In this document: positions 54,883-64,000 of the stretch, piece by piece
How positions within the stretch are numbered: position 1 is the first letter of the stretch
Layout: each line of letters begins with the position of its first letter
Assembly: GCA_913030835.1 (NCBI GenBank)
Contig: CAJWDP010000008.1
Location: 1-64,000, forward strand
Direction: 5' to 3'
Origin: an uncultured Flavobacteriales bacterium
Lineage (GTDB): Bacteria > Bacteroidota > Bacteroidia > Flavobacteriales_D > Parvicellaceae
Length of the DNA: 64,000 bases
The notes under the pieces: generated by a model
Told to the model about the DNA's origin: nothing
The model's input: the letters and a program-made list of their open reading frames with translations, nothing else
Databases searched by the model: none
Made by a program: the position numbers and the translations under genes

Positions 54883-56100
54883 CTAAATGGCAGCCATGAG
54901 TAGATTTAGGTCTTTATAGGACAATCCGAACGTCTCACCCAAATAAGACGAAGTTAATGTTCCTTTGTACATGTAAACTCCATGTCTGAACCCGGCATTG
55001 TCATGTATGATTTTGTCCATTCCTCCACCTTCTCCTATATCTATGATCAAAGGTGCAAAAATGTTACTCAACGCAAAAGAAGCTGTTCTAGGAACACTGG
55101 ATGCGATATTGGGAACACAGTAATGAATTATTCCATATTCCTTATACGTGGGAGCTTCATGCGAAGTAACCCTAGAAGTTTCAAAGCAACCACCCTGGTC
55201 AATACTAATGTCGACAATTACGGACCCTTCTTTCATGTCCTTTACCATTTCTTCACTGACCACCAGTGGAGTTCTTCCGGCTTGTGCTCGTAATGCGCCT
55301 ATTGCGACATCAGCTCTTCTCAAGGCTTTCGCCAGAACTTTCGGAGTGATCACAGAGGTATAAATTCTCTGGCCCAATGAATTTTGAAGTCTCCTTATCT
55401 TGTAGGTAGAATTATCAAAAACCTTGACTACTGCTCCTAAACCAAGTGCTGCTCTAGCCGCAGACTCCGCAACCGTTCCTGCTCCTACGATGACCACCTC
55501 AGCCGGCGCAATACCCGCAACCCCACCAAGCATCATACCCCGTCCCATTTCCTCACTCAGGTATCTTCCCGCAGTTAAAATAGCCGTATTTCCTGCAATC
55601 TCACCCATAGATCGAATCACCGGAAAAATGCCGGAATTGTCTTTCACATAATCCCATGCAATAGCGGTAACTTTTTTCTCCATTAACTTTTTTAGTGTGT
55701 TCTTCGGCTGAACAGTCAATTGTAATGCAGAGAAAAGCGTTTGCTTCATTTGCATCATTGCTATTTCATCATTGGTGGGTGGAGCAACTTTAAAAATAAG
55801 GTCTGCCTTGAATACCTCTGCCCGGTCGTGAACAATTCTCGCCCCGGCCTCACTGTAGTCCGTATCGTTAAAATTTGCTCGAAGGCCGGCTTTTGATTCA
55901 ATTACCACTGTATGTCCATTGGCGGCCAATAAACCAACCGCTTCAGGAGCCAGTGCAACTCTGTTTTCATTAAAGGCCGTTTCTTTTGGAATACCGATAA
56001 AGAGCTTCTTCGATTTCTTACCCACCTCTAGCATTTCTTCCTGGGGCATCAATGCTGCTTCTTGAGCAAGAGATTTCAGGGTATCGCCGGATACATTCAT
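54883..56100 (-). CDS. ald: Alanine dehydrogenase
   Basis: The 405-residue protein belongs to the alanine dehydrogenase/transhydrogenase family. It has the IGIPKETAFNENRVALAPEAV block (from about residue 34), the NAD-binding VVIVGAGTVAESAARAALGLGA, and SVIVDISIDQGGCFETS. It interconverts alanine and pyruvate. An N-terminal extension of about 30 residues precedes the usual family start. Its ATG overlaps the tsaE stop as ATGA. Confidence 0.93.
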   Translation of the reverse strand: MNVSGDTLKSLAQEAALMPQEEMLEVGKKSKKLFIGIPKETAFNENRVALAPEAVGLLAANGHTVVIESKAGLRANFNDTDYSEAGARIVHDRAEVFKADLIFKVAPPTNDEIAMMQMKQTLFSALQLTVQPKNTLKKLMEKKVTAIAWDYVKDNSGIFPVIRSMGEIAGNTAILTAGRYLSEEMGRGMMLGGVAGIAPAEVVIVGAGTVAESAARAALGLGAVVKVFDNSTYKIRRLQNSLGQRIYTSVITPKVLAKALRRADVAIGALRAQAGRTPLVVSEEMVKDMKEGSVIVDISIDQGGCFETSRVTSHEAPTYKEYGIIHYCVPNIASSVPRTASFALSNIFAPLIIDIGEGGGMDKIIHDNAGFRHGVYMYKGTLTSSYLGETFGLSYKDLNLLMAAI

Positions 56101-56507
56101 TTATCTATCGTTATTATGCGGATATTTTCCCGTGCTTGAACGATAACCCTTACGTAATTATCCGGCAAAAGTTTCTTGATGTTGTCTGCCCATTCCACAA
56201 AGCAGTAGCTCCCACTATACAAATAATCCTCCATTCCGATATTTTGTGCCTCAGCTTCAGATTCCAAGCGGTAACAATCGATGTGATAGATCGACCCATA
56301 AGACGAAGAATAATATTCATTTATAATTGGATAAGTCGGGCTCATCGGCTCATCTGTGACATCAAGCTGGCGACATATTTCTGCAATCAATGTTGTTTTG
56401 CCCGCACCCATTGCGCCATCCACAACTATCAAGCCTTGAGGCAATTCCTTTATAATTTGAGTGACCTTGGCCTTCAACTCAGACAATTCACCTATTACTA
56501 TTTCCAT
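56097..56507 (-). CDS. tsaE: tRNA threonylcarbamoyladenosine biosynthesis ATPase TsaE
   Basis: The 136-residue P-loop protein has Walker A GAMGAGKTT (residues 31-39), SPTYPIINEY and HIDCYRLESEAEA, all characteristic of TsaE. It works with TsaB and TsaD to make t6A37 on tRNAs decoding ANN codons. It is sandwiched between porX (overlap of 1 base, TAATG) and ald (overlap of 4 bases). Confidence 0.95.
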   Translation of the reverse strand: MEIVIGELSELKAKVTQIIKELPQGLIVVDGAMGAGKTTLIAEICRQLDVTDEPMSPTYPIINEYYSSSYGSIYHIDCYRLESEAEAQNIGMEDYLYSGSYCFVEWADNIKKLLPDNYVRVIVQARENIRIITIDK

Positions 56508-58051
56508 TACTTGGGCTTAAGCTCAACAAATGGTATAAGCACTTCCTCCAATGAAATGCCCCCATGCTGAAACGTATTGTTATAAAACTTAACGTAGTGA
56601 TTGTAATTGTTTGGGTAAACAAAAAAGCTATCTTCTTTTGCAAAGATATACGAGCTACTCATATTTTGTTGAGGCAAAAAACAATCTCTCGGGTTTTTCA
56701 CTTCAAATACTTCTTTTGCATTGTAATTCAAATTCTTACCTTGTTTGTATCTCAAATTTGTATTTGTATTGCGATCTCCTACTACCTTTATCGGGTCATC
56801 CACTCGAATTGTACCATGATCCGTAGTGAGTAAAACTTTCATTTTATTTTCAGCAGCAAGTTTAAACAATTCAAATAACGGCGAGTGTTCAAACCAGCTT
56901 AGTGTAATCGACCGATACGCCGCCTCGTCATCCGCAAGTTCACGTATCACCTCCATATCCGTTCGCGCATGCGAGAGCATATCAACAAAATTGTAAACGA
57001 CAACATTCAGATCATTTTGTGTCAAATTTTGAAAGTTCTCCACTAATTTTTTTCCTTTACCCAGATTTGTAATCTTGTTATAAGAATGTTTTATCGGATG
57101 GCCCAATCGATTTAAATTCTCGGTTAACAATTCCATTTCAAAGAGATTCTTGCCTCCCTCATCCTGATCATTTTTCCACCATTTTGGATAAGATGATTGA
57201 ATTTGTGATGGCATCATTCCTGCAAATAATGCATTTCGAGCATATTGCGTTGCCGTGGGTAAAATGCTATAATAAATTTCTTCTTTTTCTACAGTGAATA
57301 GATCCCTTAATACAGTTCTTAGAATTCTCCATTGATCGTACCTAAGGTTATCAATCACAAATAACATCACCGGGTGCCCACCCAAATGAGGAGCGACTTT
57401 ATCTTTGATCACTGTATGCGACATGGTTGGAGGCTCTTCCACACCGTTTAGCCAAAATGAATAGTTATCGCAGATGAAACGACAAAACAGCTGATTCGCC
57501 TCCTTTTTTTGCATCGCGAACACCTCCGCCATACTTTCCTCATTGGAATTTTCCAATTCAAGTTCCCAATGAACTAATTTTTGGTAGAATTCAACCCACT
57601 GCTGATGGTCCATTCGATCTTGCAATTCCATGGCAATTTGCCGGAATTCTCTTTGGTAATCCGTAGTTGTTTTTTCACTAACCAACCGTTTTGATTCCAG
57701 GTTTTTTTTGAGGGACAAAAGGATCTGGTTTGGGTTAACCGGTTTTATCAGGTAATCGGCAATTTTTCCTCCTATAGCTCCTTCCATTATGGACTCTTCT
57801 TCACTTTTAGTGATCATAACTATGGGAATAGAAGGGTGTTTCCCCTTTATTCTATCCAGCGTTTCAAGACCTGACAAACCAGGCATGTTCTCATCCAACA
57901 ACACCAAGTCAAAATCCTGTTCACCAATTTTATCAATAGCGTCATCTCCACTATTAACAGTTTCTATTTTATATCCTTTATTTTCTAAGAAAATAACATG
58001 TGGTTTCAAAAGTTCGATTTCATCATCGGCCCATAGAATCTTATTACCCAT
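56507..58051 (-). CDS. porX: Type IX secretion response regulator PorX
   Basis: From the ATG at 58051 the protein is 514 residues; the longer frame to 58117 adds 22 non-conserved residues. An N-terminal receiver domain has the acidic pair Asp9/Asp10, phospho-acceptor Asp53 in LLDENMPG and Lys in LIKPVNP. The C-terminal PglZ domain has the alkaline-phosphatase-like metal motifs DNLRYDQW and LTTDHGT. PorX works with the kinase PorY in type IX secretion gene control and hydrolyses nucleotides in some species. The window also contains two type IX cargo proteins. porY itself is not here. Confidence 0.95.
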   Translation of the reverse strand: MGNKILWADDEIELLKPHVIFLENKGYKIETVNSGDDAIDKIGEQDFDLVLLDENMPGLSGLETLDRIKGKHPSIPIVMITKSEEESIMEGAIGGKIADYLIKPVNPNQILLSLKKNLESKRLVSEKTTTDYQREFRQIAMELQDRMDHQQWVEFYQKLVHWELELENSNEESMAEVFAMQKKEANQLFCRFICDNYSFWLNGVEEPPTMSHTVIKDKVAPHLGGHPVMLFVIDNLRYDQWRILRTVLRDLFTVEKEEIYYSILPTATQYARNALFAGMMPSQIQSSYPKWWKNDQDEGGKNLFEMELLTENLNRLGHPIKHSYNKITNLGKGKKLVENFQNLTQNDLNVVVYNFVDMLSHARTDMEVIRELADDEAAYRSITLSWFEHSPLFELFKLAAENKMKVLLTTDHGTIRVDDPIKVVGDRNTNTNLRYKQGKNLNYNAKEVFEVKNPRDCFLPQQNMSSSYIFAKEDSFFVYPNNYNHYVKFYNNTFQHGGISLEEVLIPFVELKPK

Positions 58052-58067
58052 ATTGTTCTGTATAAAA

Positions 58068-58095
58068 TTGATAGATTTACGTTGCACTAATTTAC
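58068..58095 (+). promoter_or_regulatory. Promoter of the HD hydrolase gene
   Basis: TTG (58068-58070), a 17-base spacer and TAATTTAC (58088-58095) match the consensus with one mismatch. Only 11 bases separate it from the GTG start. Confidence 0.55.
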
Positions 58096-58106
58096 GATTC
58101 GAATAA

Positions 58107-59333
58107 GTGGTTAACAAAAAGAAAATATTTAACGATCCGATCTATGGTTTTATTTCAATTCCAGACCAACTTATTCTGGAAATAATAGACCACCCTTATT
58201 TTCAACGACTTAGACGAATAAAACAACTTGGACTAACTGACTTTGTATACCCCGGTGCTCTTCACACAAGATTTCACCATGCCCTTGGTTGTGCATTTCT
58301 GATGCAAAAAGCTATTGCTTCACTTAGACAAAAGGGTCATCAAATTTCTCCAGACGAGGCAAACGGTGCGATTTTGGCAATTTTATTACACGATATAGGA
58401 CACGGGCCATTTTCTCATGCATTAGAACATTCCTTGGTGCAGGGTATTACGCATGAAGAGATTTCTCTGCATTTCATGAATTCGCTCAATGTCATTTTTG
58501 GCGGTCGGCTCGATACCGCAATCAAAATATTTACCAACGAACATCCTAAAAAGTTTCTTCATCAACTGGTTTCAAGTCAGCTGGACATGGATCGATTGGA
58601 TTATTTGGCGCGGGACAGTTTCTACTCCGGAGTTTCCGAAGGAGTCGTGAGTAGTGAACGGATTATTGATATGCTCGACGTTGTTGATGACCATCTTGTG
58701 GTGCAGCAAAAAGGGATCTATTCGGTGGAAAAATTTATTGTAGCTAGAAGGCTCATGTATTGGCAAGTGTATCTGCACAAAACTGTAATTTCGGCCGAAT
58801 TCATGTTGGTGAAAATTTTGGAAAGGGCGGTATCTTTAGCTGCTGACAAACATGAGCTTTTTGGATCTCCTGCCCTTAATTTCTTCTTATACAATCAATT
58901 GGACAAGGAAGACTTCATTTCCGGACGTGCAATTCAGGAATTTGCCAAGTTGGACGACTATGATATCATGGGTGCAATAAAAGTCTGGAGAAACTCACCC
59001 GACCGCATATTATCTTTTCTTTGCGAGGCAATGGTGGATCGAAACTTGTTTAAAGTGAAAATCAGCAAAGAGCCATTCAGCACTGACCAAATAAATGAAG
59101 TAAGTGAAAAGATCAGTTCTCAATTCTCGATCGACCAATCATTAGTCCACTATTTCATCATACATGAAGAAGTCGCGAACAATGCCTACAATTTAGACAG
59201 TGCGTCCATCAATTTGTTGTATAAGGATGGTCGGACACGCGACATTACAGAAGCTTCCGACAACCTGAACGTTCACACTCTTGCGTCTCCCGTTACGAAA
59301 TATTTTCTTTGTCATCCAGAGCTTCAAACATGA
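58107..59333 (+). CDS. HD-superfamily phosphohydrolase (COG1078-like)
   Basis: The 408-residue protein has FQRLRRIKQLGLTDFVYPGA and HTRFHHALG, then LLHDIGHGPFSHALEH, the HD metal site, and DMDRLDYLARD. This is the dGTPase-like HD group. Members hydrolyse (deoxy)nucleoside triphosphates; the exact substrate is unknown. The start is GTG. It diverges from porX across 55 bases and precedes the lpxD region, an order that from memory recurs in Bacteroidota. Confidence 0.9.
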   Translation: MVNKKKIFNDPIYGFISIPDQLILEIIDHPYFQRLRRIKQLGLTDFVYPGALHTRFHHALGCAFLMQKAIASLRQKGHQISPDEANGAILAILLHDIGHGPFSHALEHSLVQGITHEEISLHFMNSLNVIFGGRLDTAIKIFTNEHPKKFLHQLVSSQLDMDRLDYLARDSFYSGVSEGVVSSERIIDMLDVVDDHLVVQQKGIYSVEKFIVARRLMYWQVYLHKTVISAEFMLVKILERAVSLAADKHELFGSPALNFFLYNQLDKEDFISGRAIQEFAKLDDYDIMGAIKVWRNSPDRILSFLCEAMVDRNLFKVKISKEPFSTDQINEVSEKISSQFSIDQSLVHYFIIHEEVANNAYNLDSASINLLYKDGRTRDITEASDNLNVHTLASPVTKYFLCHPELQT

Positions 59334-59380
59334 CCAACTAGATCAATCGTTTATTGCCGTTTACCAAAGAAATAGCTTTT

Positions 59381-61804
59381 GTGAGATACCTCCTTCTTTT
59401 CCCAGTACTGGCGATTATGCTTGTACAGTCTAGTTCCGCTTTTTGTCAATCAAAGCGCCCCTCAGATAATAGGACTGAAAATCCTGCGGGTGAAATCTAT
59501 GGAAATGTGATAGACTCACTGGAAAACATTCCTCTTGGATACATTACTATTCGAGTATTTTCCTCGAAATCAAATGAGCTGATTGGAGGTGCCATTTCCG
59601 AGGAAAATGGTCACTTTTCCATTACTAATATTCCTTTGGGATCCTATAATCTTGACCTAAGTTTTACAGGTTATAAAACTCGAGTAATTAAAAATGTCGT
59701 TTTAAGTGACATGTACTCCACGCTTCATCTGAAAAACGTATTACTTGAACCTCTATTTCTGGAAGAAGTTGAAGTTACCGGAAGTGGGCCCATGATTAGC
59801 TACGAAATTGACAAAAAAGTACTTCATGTTGAGGATCAAATCAATACGGATGGCCAAACGGCTATTGAGATATTGGAAAATCTCCCGTCCATTTCGATCA
59901 GTTCGGATGGAACGGTGAGTCTGAGAGGAAGTTCCAGTTTCACTTTACTCATTGACGGAGTTCCAACAGTGCTCGATGCAGGTGATTACCTGGCATCTCT
60001 ACCCGCTAGTGCGGTAAAAGAAATAGAAGTAATTACAAATCCGTCTGCAAAATACGACGCCGAAGGTATGAGTGGAGTGATGAACATCATAACTAAGAAG
60101 AGCAATTTAGAAGGTGTAAGTCTATTGCTCAGCGGGCAAACAGGAACATTTAACAACCATAGCTCAGATCTCGCCTTGAGCCTCAAACGAAAAAAGTTTT
60201 CATTTGACCTCGGAGGAGGTTGGAGAATCAGAAATCGACCCAACAACCAAATCGAAGATCGTATCACGAACTACGATAGCACTGAAAACCAGCTTTACAG
60301 CGAAGGGATCAGCAATTGGTCAAGGTCAAATTGGACGGTAAACGGAAGTTGTAGCTGGACACCGAACAATGCACACTTACTTGTGCTTTCAGCCAGAATA
60401 AAATCGAATTTGATGCGAGGCGACAATAGTCTTGAATACCTGAATTACGACAATGGTCTTCTTATCGAACAGTTTACTGCTGAGCCAAACAAGTATATTC
60501 AGTTTATGAATAATTCGTTCAGTATGAGTTACCAATATAACTTTAAACGAAACAAAGACCACAATATCAGCTTCAAAGCCATTGCCAACTTTTCAGGTGC
60601 TAATCAGCAGGACACCACCTTCAACTATAATATAGACGGCAGCATTGCTTCCGGAAATTTGTACACGGAAACGGGACCATCTAATGCCAACCGATTTAAA
60701 ATTGATTATCAACTGCCAATCAATGGCAATACGTTTGAAGCCGGAATCCAATCTCAGTTCGGCTTAAGTGGAGACATCGGGAAAAATTATGTTTACAATA
60801 CCGCTAATCATACGTTTGAATTCGATTCACTATTCAGCTCTGATGTCGATTACGTTCGAGACATTCATGCAGCCTATACCATGTTTGGTGGGAAACGTGA
60901 GAATTTAGGCTATCAGATAGGACTCCGGGCCGAATACACCTACCGAACCATATCCTCTACACAAGCTATCGAATTCACGCAAATCAATCGCTTGGATTGG
61001 TTCCCTTCAGCTCATTTTTCATACAACCTAAAAAGAAAAGGACAGATCATTGTCAGCTATTCAAGAAGGATTGAACGGCCACGAAGCTATTATTTTGAGC
61101 CCTTTGTTACTTGGTCCAGCCCCTATCTCGTTCGGAGCGGGAATCCAAATTTACAACCCACGTACATTAATGCTTTTGAGATCAATTACATGAAACCACT
61201 AAAGCGTAAGAGCTTTTATAGCTTGGAATTATATGCGAGACAAAACAATGGAGTAATTCAGCGACTGTCCTCTGTTTATGATGAGGGGATTTTAATTACC
61301 CGACCTGAAAATATTGGAGCATCTTCCTCCTTCGGTCTTGAAGGCATGATCGATCACAAATTGACGGACTGGTGGCAAATAAACGCTGGAATAAATACCT
61401 ATTATTTTTCCATAACCGGAACGCTTTCCAATCGGGATTACGACACTGAATCGTTCAATTATAGTGGACGGTTGACAAACACCTTTAACGTAAAAAAAGA
61501 ATGGATCATACAACTCATTTCAAGATATACGAGCGCATCTGTTACTGCTCAAGGCGAAAGCTATGATAATTTCGTTCAAGACATTTCAATAAAAAGAAGC
61601 ATTTTGAAAAAGAGAGTATCAATTACTTTTCAAGGAAGAAATGTATTGAATACATCCCGCAGAAAGAGCAATTCACAGATTGAGAATGTATCGGTTTCCA
61701 GCCTGTCAACACCACTGTATCCACAGTTGTCTCTTGCACTGACTGTGAAACTGAATAATTACCAAAAGGTTTTCGACCGACAAGAAGAAATGGATGATTT
61801 TTGA
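59381..61804 (+). CDS. TonB-dependent-receptor-like outer-membrane protein
   Basis: A GTG at 59381 gives 807 residues with a clean signal peptide (MRYLLLFPVLAIMLVQSSSAFCQ). The TTG at 59354 would add nine residues before it. A carboxypeptidase-regulatory-like domain follows (about residues 35-125), then a plug domain with LRGSSSFTLLIDGVPTVL and EVITNPSAKYDAEGMSGVMNIIT, and a large barrel ending VKLNNYQKVFDRQEEMDDF. It lacks a clear N-terminal TonB box. This is the outer-membrane beta-barrel family receptor type of Bacteroidota. It sits between the HD gene and lpxD. Confidence 0.88.
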   Translation: MRYLLLFPVLAIMLVQSSSAFCQSKRPSDNRTENPAGEIYGNVIDSLENIPLGYITIRVFSSKSNELIGGAISEENGHFSITNIPLGSYNLDLSFTGYKTRVIKNVVLSDMYSTLHLKNVLLEPLFLEEVEVTGSGPMISYEIDKKVLHVEDQINTDGQTAIEILENLPSISISSDGTVSLRGSSSFTLLIDGVPTVLDAGDYLASLPASAVKEIEVITNPSAKYDAEGMSGVMNIITKKSNLEGVSLLLSGQTGTFNNHSSDLALSLKRKKFSFDLGGGWRIRNRPNNQIEDRITNYDSTENQLYSEGISNWSRSNWTVNGSCSWTPNNAHLLVLSARIKSNLMRGDNSLEYLNYDNGLLIEQFTAEPNKYIQFMNNSFSMSYQYNFKRNKDHNISFKAIANFSGANQQDTTFNYNIDGSIASGNLYTETGPSNANRFKIDYQLPINGNTFEAGIQSQFGLSGDIGKNYVYNTANHTFEFDSLFSSDVDYVRDIHAAYTMFGGKRENLGYQIGLRAEYTYRTISSTQAIEFTQINRLDWFPSAHFSYNLKRKGQIIVSYSRRIERPRSYYFEPFVTWSSPYLVRSGNPNLQPTYINAFEINYMKPLKRKSFYSLELYARQNNGVIQRLSSVYDEGILITRPENIGASSSFGLEGMIDHKLTDWWQINAGINTYYFSITGTLSNRDYDTESFNYSGRLTNTFNVKKEWIIQLISRYTSASVTAQGESYDNFVQDISIKRSILKKRVSITFQGRNVLNTSRRKSNSQIENVSVSSLSTPLYPQLSLALTVKLNNYQKVFDRQEEMDDF

Positions 61805-61919
61805 TGCCAGGAATGAAAATTCTGTCTTAACATTCCAACAGCAAAGACAGAACAAAAGCTATTTTGAGGGCTTAGTGATAAATCTCATTTGATGTACTAA
61901 TTTTCCTATTTTTGAGGCG

Positions 61920-62966
61920 ATGGAATTTTCAGCAGAACAAATTGCCCAATTGCTTGGAGGTACAGTTGAGGGATCGGGTGATGTAAAAGTCAACAATCTG
62001 TCAAAAATTGAGGAAGGAAAACCCAACACTTTATCTTTCCTTGCCAATCCGAAATACACAGAATTTATTTACACTACGAATGCGTCCATTGTAATCGTAT
62101 CAAATTCTTTTAAGGCAGAACATGAATTACCAGCTACATGCACGCTGATTCGGGTTGAAGATCCCTATCAGAGCTTTGCTATTTTGCTGGAACAATACAA
62201 TCAGATTACAAACAACAAAACCGGCATTTCCAAAACAGCATCGATTCCTGATTCTGCGTCAATCGGTTCAGATTGCTACATTGGAGACTATGTTTCTATT
62301 GGTGAAAATGTAACGATTGGGAATAACGTAAAAATACATGCGGGTTGCTGCATCGCAGATTCTTCTCAAATTGGAGACGATTCCATCTTATTTTCAAATG
62401 CAAGTATTTATTCCAATTGCGTGATTGGTAAATCGTGTACCATTCATTCCGGTGTGGTCATAGGTTCAGATGGCTTTGGATTCGCTCCGAACTCAGAAAA
62501 TAATTATAAAAAAGTACCGCAAATCGGAAATGTCATTGTAGAGGACCATGTAGAAATTGGCTCCAACACTTGTATCGACAGAGCCACGCTCGGATCAACG
62601 ATAATCCGGAAAGGAGTCAAACTAGATAATCTTATTCAAATTGCGCACAATGTCGAAATCGGCGAGAACACAGTGATTGCCGGTCAGACTGGGATAGCAG
62701 GTTCCACAAAAATTGGAGCAAATTGCATGATTGGAGGTCAGGTTGGAATAGTCGGACATTTGAAAATTGCCAACGGAGTTAAAATTGCAGCCCAGTCAGG
62801 AATTGAATCAAGTATTGAACAAGAAGGAGAAATCGTTCAGGGATCACCGGCCTTTTCTATTGGGAAGTACAAAAGATCCTATGTTTTGTTTCGATCAATG
62901 CCAAAAGTCAAAGCAAAAATCGATGAGCTGGAAAAAGAACTAAAAGAACTGAAAAAACGAATGTAA
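61920..62966 (+). CDS. lpxD: UDP-3-O-acylglucosamine N-acyltransferase LpxD
   Basis: The 348-residue protein has the LpxD N-terminal uridine-binding domain (residues 1-100; LSFLANPKY). A left-handed beta-helix of hexapeptide repeats follows (about 110-310) with GSDGFGFAP and the catalytic-His stretch QIAHNVEIG. The last 25 residues form a charged helix. It adds the second acyl chain of lipid A precursors. Its TAA overlaps the lpxC start as TAATG. A perfect -7 box (TATTTTTG, 61907-61914) lies 5 bases before the ATG. Confidence 0.96.
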   Translation: MEFSAEQIAQLLGGTVEGSGDVKVNNLSKIEEGKPNTLSFLANPKYTEFIYTTNASIVIVSNSFKAEHELPATCTLIRVEDPYQSFAILLEQYNQITNNKTGISKTASIPDSASIGSDCYIGDYVSIGENVTIGNNVKIHAGCCIADSSQIGDDSILFSNASIYSNCVIGKSCTIHSGVVIGSDGFGFAPNSENNYKKVPQIGNVIVEDHVEIGSNTCIDRATLGSTIIRKGVKLDNLIQIAHNVEIGENTVIAGQTGIAGSTKIGANCMIGGQVGIVGHLKIANGVKIAAQSGIESSIEQEGEIVQGSPAFSIGKYKRSYVLFRSMPKVKAKIDELEKELKELKKRM

Positions 62967-64000
62967 TGAGCGAAAATCAAACAACGCTTGAGAATGAGAT
63001 TAAAATGAGCGGCGTAGGCCTCCACACGGGAGAAAAAGTAAATATCAATATACTTCCTGCTCCGGCAAATCACGGTTACAAATTCCAAAGAATGGATTTG
63101 GACAAACAACCGATTATCAAGGCGGATGCTGATCTTGTTGTGAACACGGAGCGCGGAACAACACTAGAAAAAAATGGAGTTCGAGTGTATACCACCGAGC
63201 ATCTATTAGCAGCCTTGTATGGCATGCAAATAGACAATGCACTTATTCAGATCGATGGACCTGAAATACCCATTATGGATGGAAGTGCCATCTTATTTGT
63301 TAATGCAATTGAAAAGGCAGGCACAAAATCTCTAGACGCAAAGCGCGATTATTTCGAATTTCAAATGAATCAACCCTACGAGGATCTTGAAAAAGGAATT
63401 GAAATGCTAGCGGTGCCTTATTCGGAATTTCGATTGACTGTAATGGTGGACTATGATTCTCCTGTACTCGGAACCCAACATGCTAACATTTACTCTATCG
63501 ATGATTTCAAAAAAGAAATTGCTCCTTGCAGGACATTTGTATTTCTCAGAGAGCTTGAGGCACTGGCAAGATCGGGTTTGATTAAAGGTGGTGACATCGA
63601 CAATGCAATTGTTCTTGTAGAAAGAGAGAATATTCCAAAAGAAGAGCTGGACGAGCTGGCAGCTTTATTAGGAAAGGAGCATCTCGAAATAAATATGAAG
63701 GGAATTGGCACTTTGAACAATGCCGAACTAAAATTTATCAACGAACCTGCTCGACACAAATTACTGGATATCATTGGGGACTTGGCTCTTGTTGGCAAAC
63801 CCATTAAAGGACATATCCTCGCTGCCCGACCCGGGCACTCCGGAAATGTTTCATTTGCCAAGATCATAAAACAGATCATGACCAACCAAAAAGGAAAAAA
63901 ACTTTTTGATCTGAACAAAGATCCGTTATACGATATCAACGACATCGAAAGAATGTTGCCACACAGATATCCTTTTTTGATGGTAGATAAAATCATGGAA
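62966..64000 (+). CDS. lpxC-fabZ: Bifunctional LpxC-FabZ (cut by window edge)
   Basis: The frame opens at 62966 and runs off the window after 345 residues. The LpxC part shows MSGVGLHTGEKV, EHLLAALYG and the zinc/catalytic HILAARPGHSGN region. After a short linker (FDLNKDPLYD) the FabZ dehydratase begins at DIERMLPHRYPFLMVDK with its active-site His. LpxC deacetylates UDP-3-O-acyl-GlcNAc and FabZ dehydrates 3-hydroxyacyl-ACP, so the fusion joins enzymes competing for the same acyl pool. Such fusions are typical of Bacteroidota. The FabZ C-terminus is outside the window. Confidence 0.95.
   Translation, partial: MSENQTTLENEIKMSGVGLHTGEKVNINILPAPANHGYKFQRMDLDKQPIIKADADLVVNTERGTTLEKNGVRVYTTEHLLAALYGMQIDNALIQIDGPEIPIMDGSAILFVNAIEKAGTKSLDAKRDYFEFQMNQPYEDLEKGIEMLAVPYSEFRLTVMVDYDSPVLGTQHANIYSIDDFKKEIAPCRTFVFLRELEALARSGLIKGGDIDNAIVLVERENIPKEELDELAALLGKEHLEINMKGIGTLNNAELKFINEPARHKLLDIIGDLALVGKPIKGHILAARPGHSGNVSFAKIIKQIMTNQKGKKLFDLNKDPLYDINDIERMLPHRYPFLMVDKIME

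Noticed and set aside
56507-58051. PglZ domain as a sign of a BREX-type phage defence locus
   Set aside because: The PglZ domain is fused to a receiver domain, the arrangement of PorX, and none of the BREX partners (brxC, brxL, pglX methylase) is nearby.
58107-59333. HD hydrolase as a nucleotide-depleting defence protein
   Set aside because: It is a long COG1078-type protein in a housekeeping context next to lpxD, with no companion defence genes.
63490-63996. 168-residue minus-strand frame at the right edge
   Set aside because: It is antisense to lpxC-fabZ; the plus strand encodes conserved LpxC and FabZ motifs over the whole stretch.

Overview
The window reads as a chromosomal segment of a Bacteroidota bacterium, most likely a free-living or marine member of the Flavobacteriales. 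Several lineage markers support this: an LpxC-FabZ fusion gene, PorX (a type IX secretion regulator with a PglZ domain), secreted proteins with type IX C-terminal sorting domains, paired TlpA/DUF4369 thioredoxin-like proteins, a GWxTD lipoprotein, a short F1 epsilon subunit, weak ribosome binding sites, and promoters of the TTG-N18-20-TAnnTTTG type. No phage, insertion sequence, integrase or CRISPR array was found. Base composition is AT-leaning and looks even throughout.

Layout. 1-2600: thiamine operon on the minus strand (thiS-thiC-thiD) behind a TPP riboswitch. 2730-4269: leucine-rich-repeat protein and ribF. 4443-6191: atpD-atpC, closed by a strong terminator. 6309-7786: membrane protein and sulfotransferase. 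7781-9572: upp, a small membrane protein and a HAD phosphatase. 9680-14736: a tightly overlapping minus-strand run of radC, UDP-GlcNAc 2-epimerase, an alpha/alpha-toroid protein, a GT4 glycosyltransferase and a FemAB/GNAT-like acyltransferase, which looks like a small glycan pathway. 14832-15170: rpsT and tRNA-Glu. 15300-17474: proS and a conserved partner. 17597-20522: a low-complexity lipoprotein and a FadL-type porin. 20595-22495: a COG1579 coiled-coil protein and a Nif3-like protein.

22555-32101 is a long plus-strand run: lpxK, purine nucleoside phosphorylase, gatB, two TlpA-like proteins, an M1 peptidase fused to a predicted outer-membrane barrel, and an LpxH-like hydrolase. 32119-38799 is minus strand: GAPDH, a large BNR-repeat type IX cargo protein, lipA, an outer-membrane-like protein, and two tiny lipoproteins sharing a CPAYG motif. 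38900-46453 is plus strand: ung, an Omp85-like protein, an L,D-transpeptidase, a GWxTD lipoprotein, an RlmB-type methyltransferase, a GT-C glycosyltransferase and a DUF6265 lipoprotein. 46450-54805 holds a helical-repeat protein, a type IX secreted M1 peptidase, three tandem paralogous membrane proteins, aroB, proline dehydrogenase and a protein with two DUF4258-like repeats. 54883-64000 holds ald-tsaE-porX on the minus strand and, diverging from it, an HD hydrolase, a TonB-dependent-receptor-like protein, lpxD and the start of lpxC-fabZ.

Much of the window concerns the cell envelope: four lipid A steps (LpxC, LpxD, LpxH, LpxK), outer-membrane barrels, peptidoglycan crosslinking, lipoproteins and type IX secretion. 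The rest is mostly housekeeping metabolism and translation. Nothing here is clearly a new defence or mobile system. The least explained parts are the glycan operon, the CPAYG lipoproteins, the peptidase-barrel fusion, the cysteine-free COG1579 protein and the Ser/Arg/Asn-rich lipoprotein.
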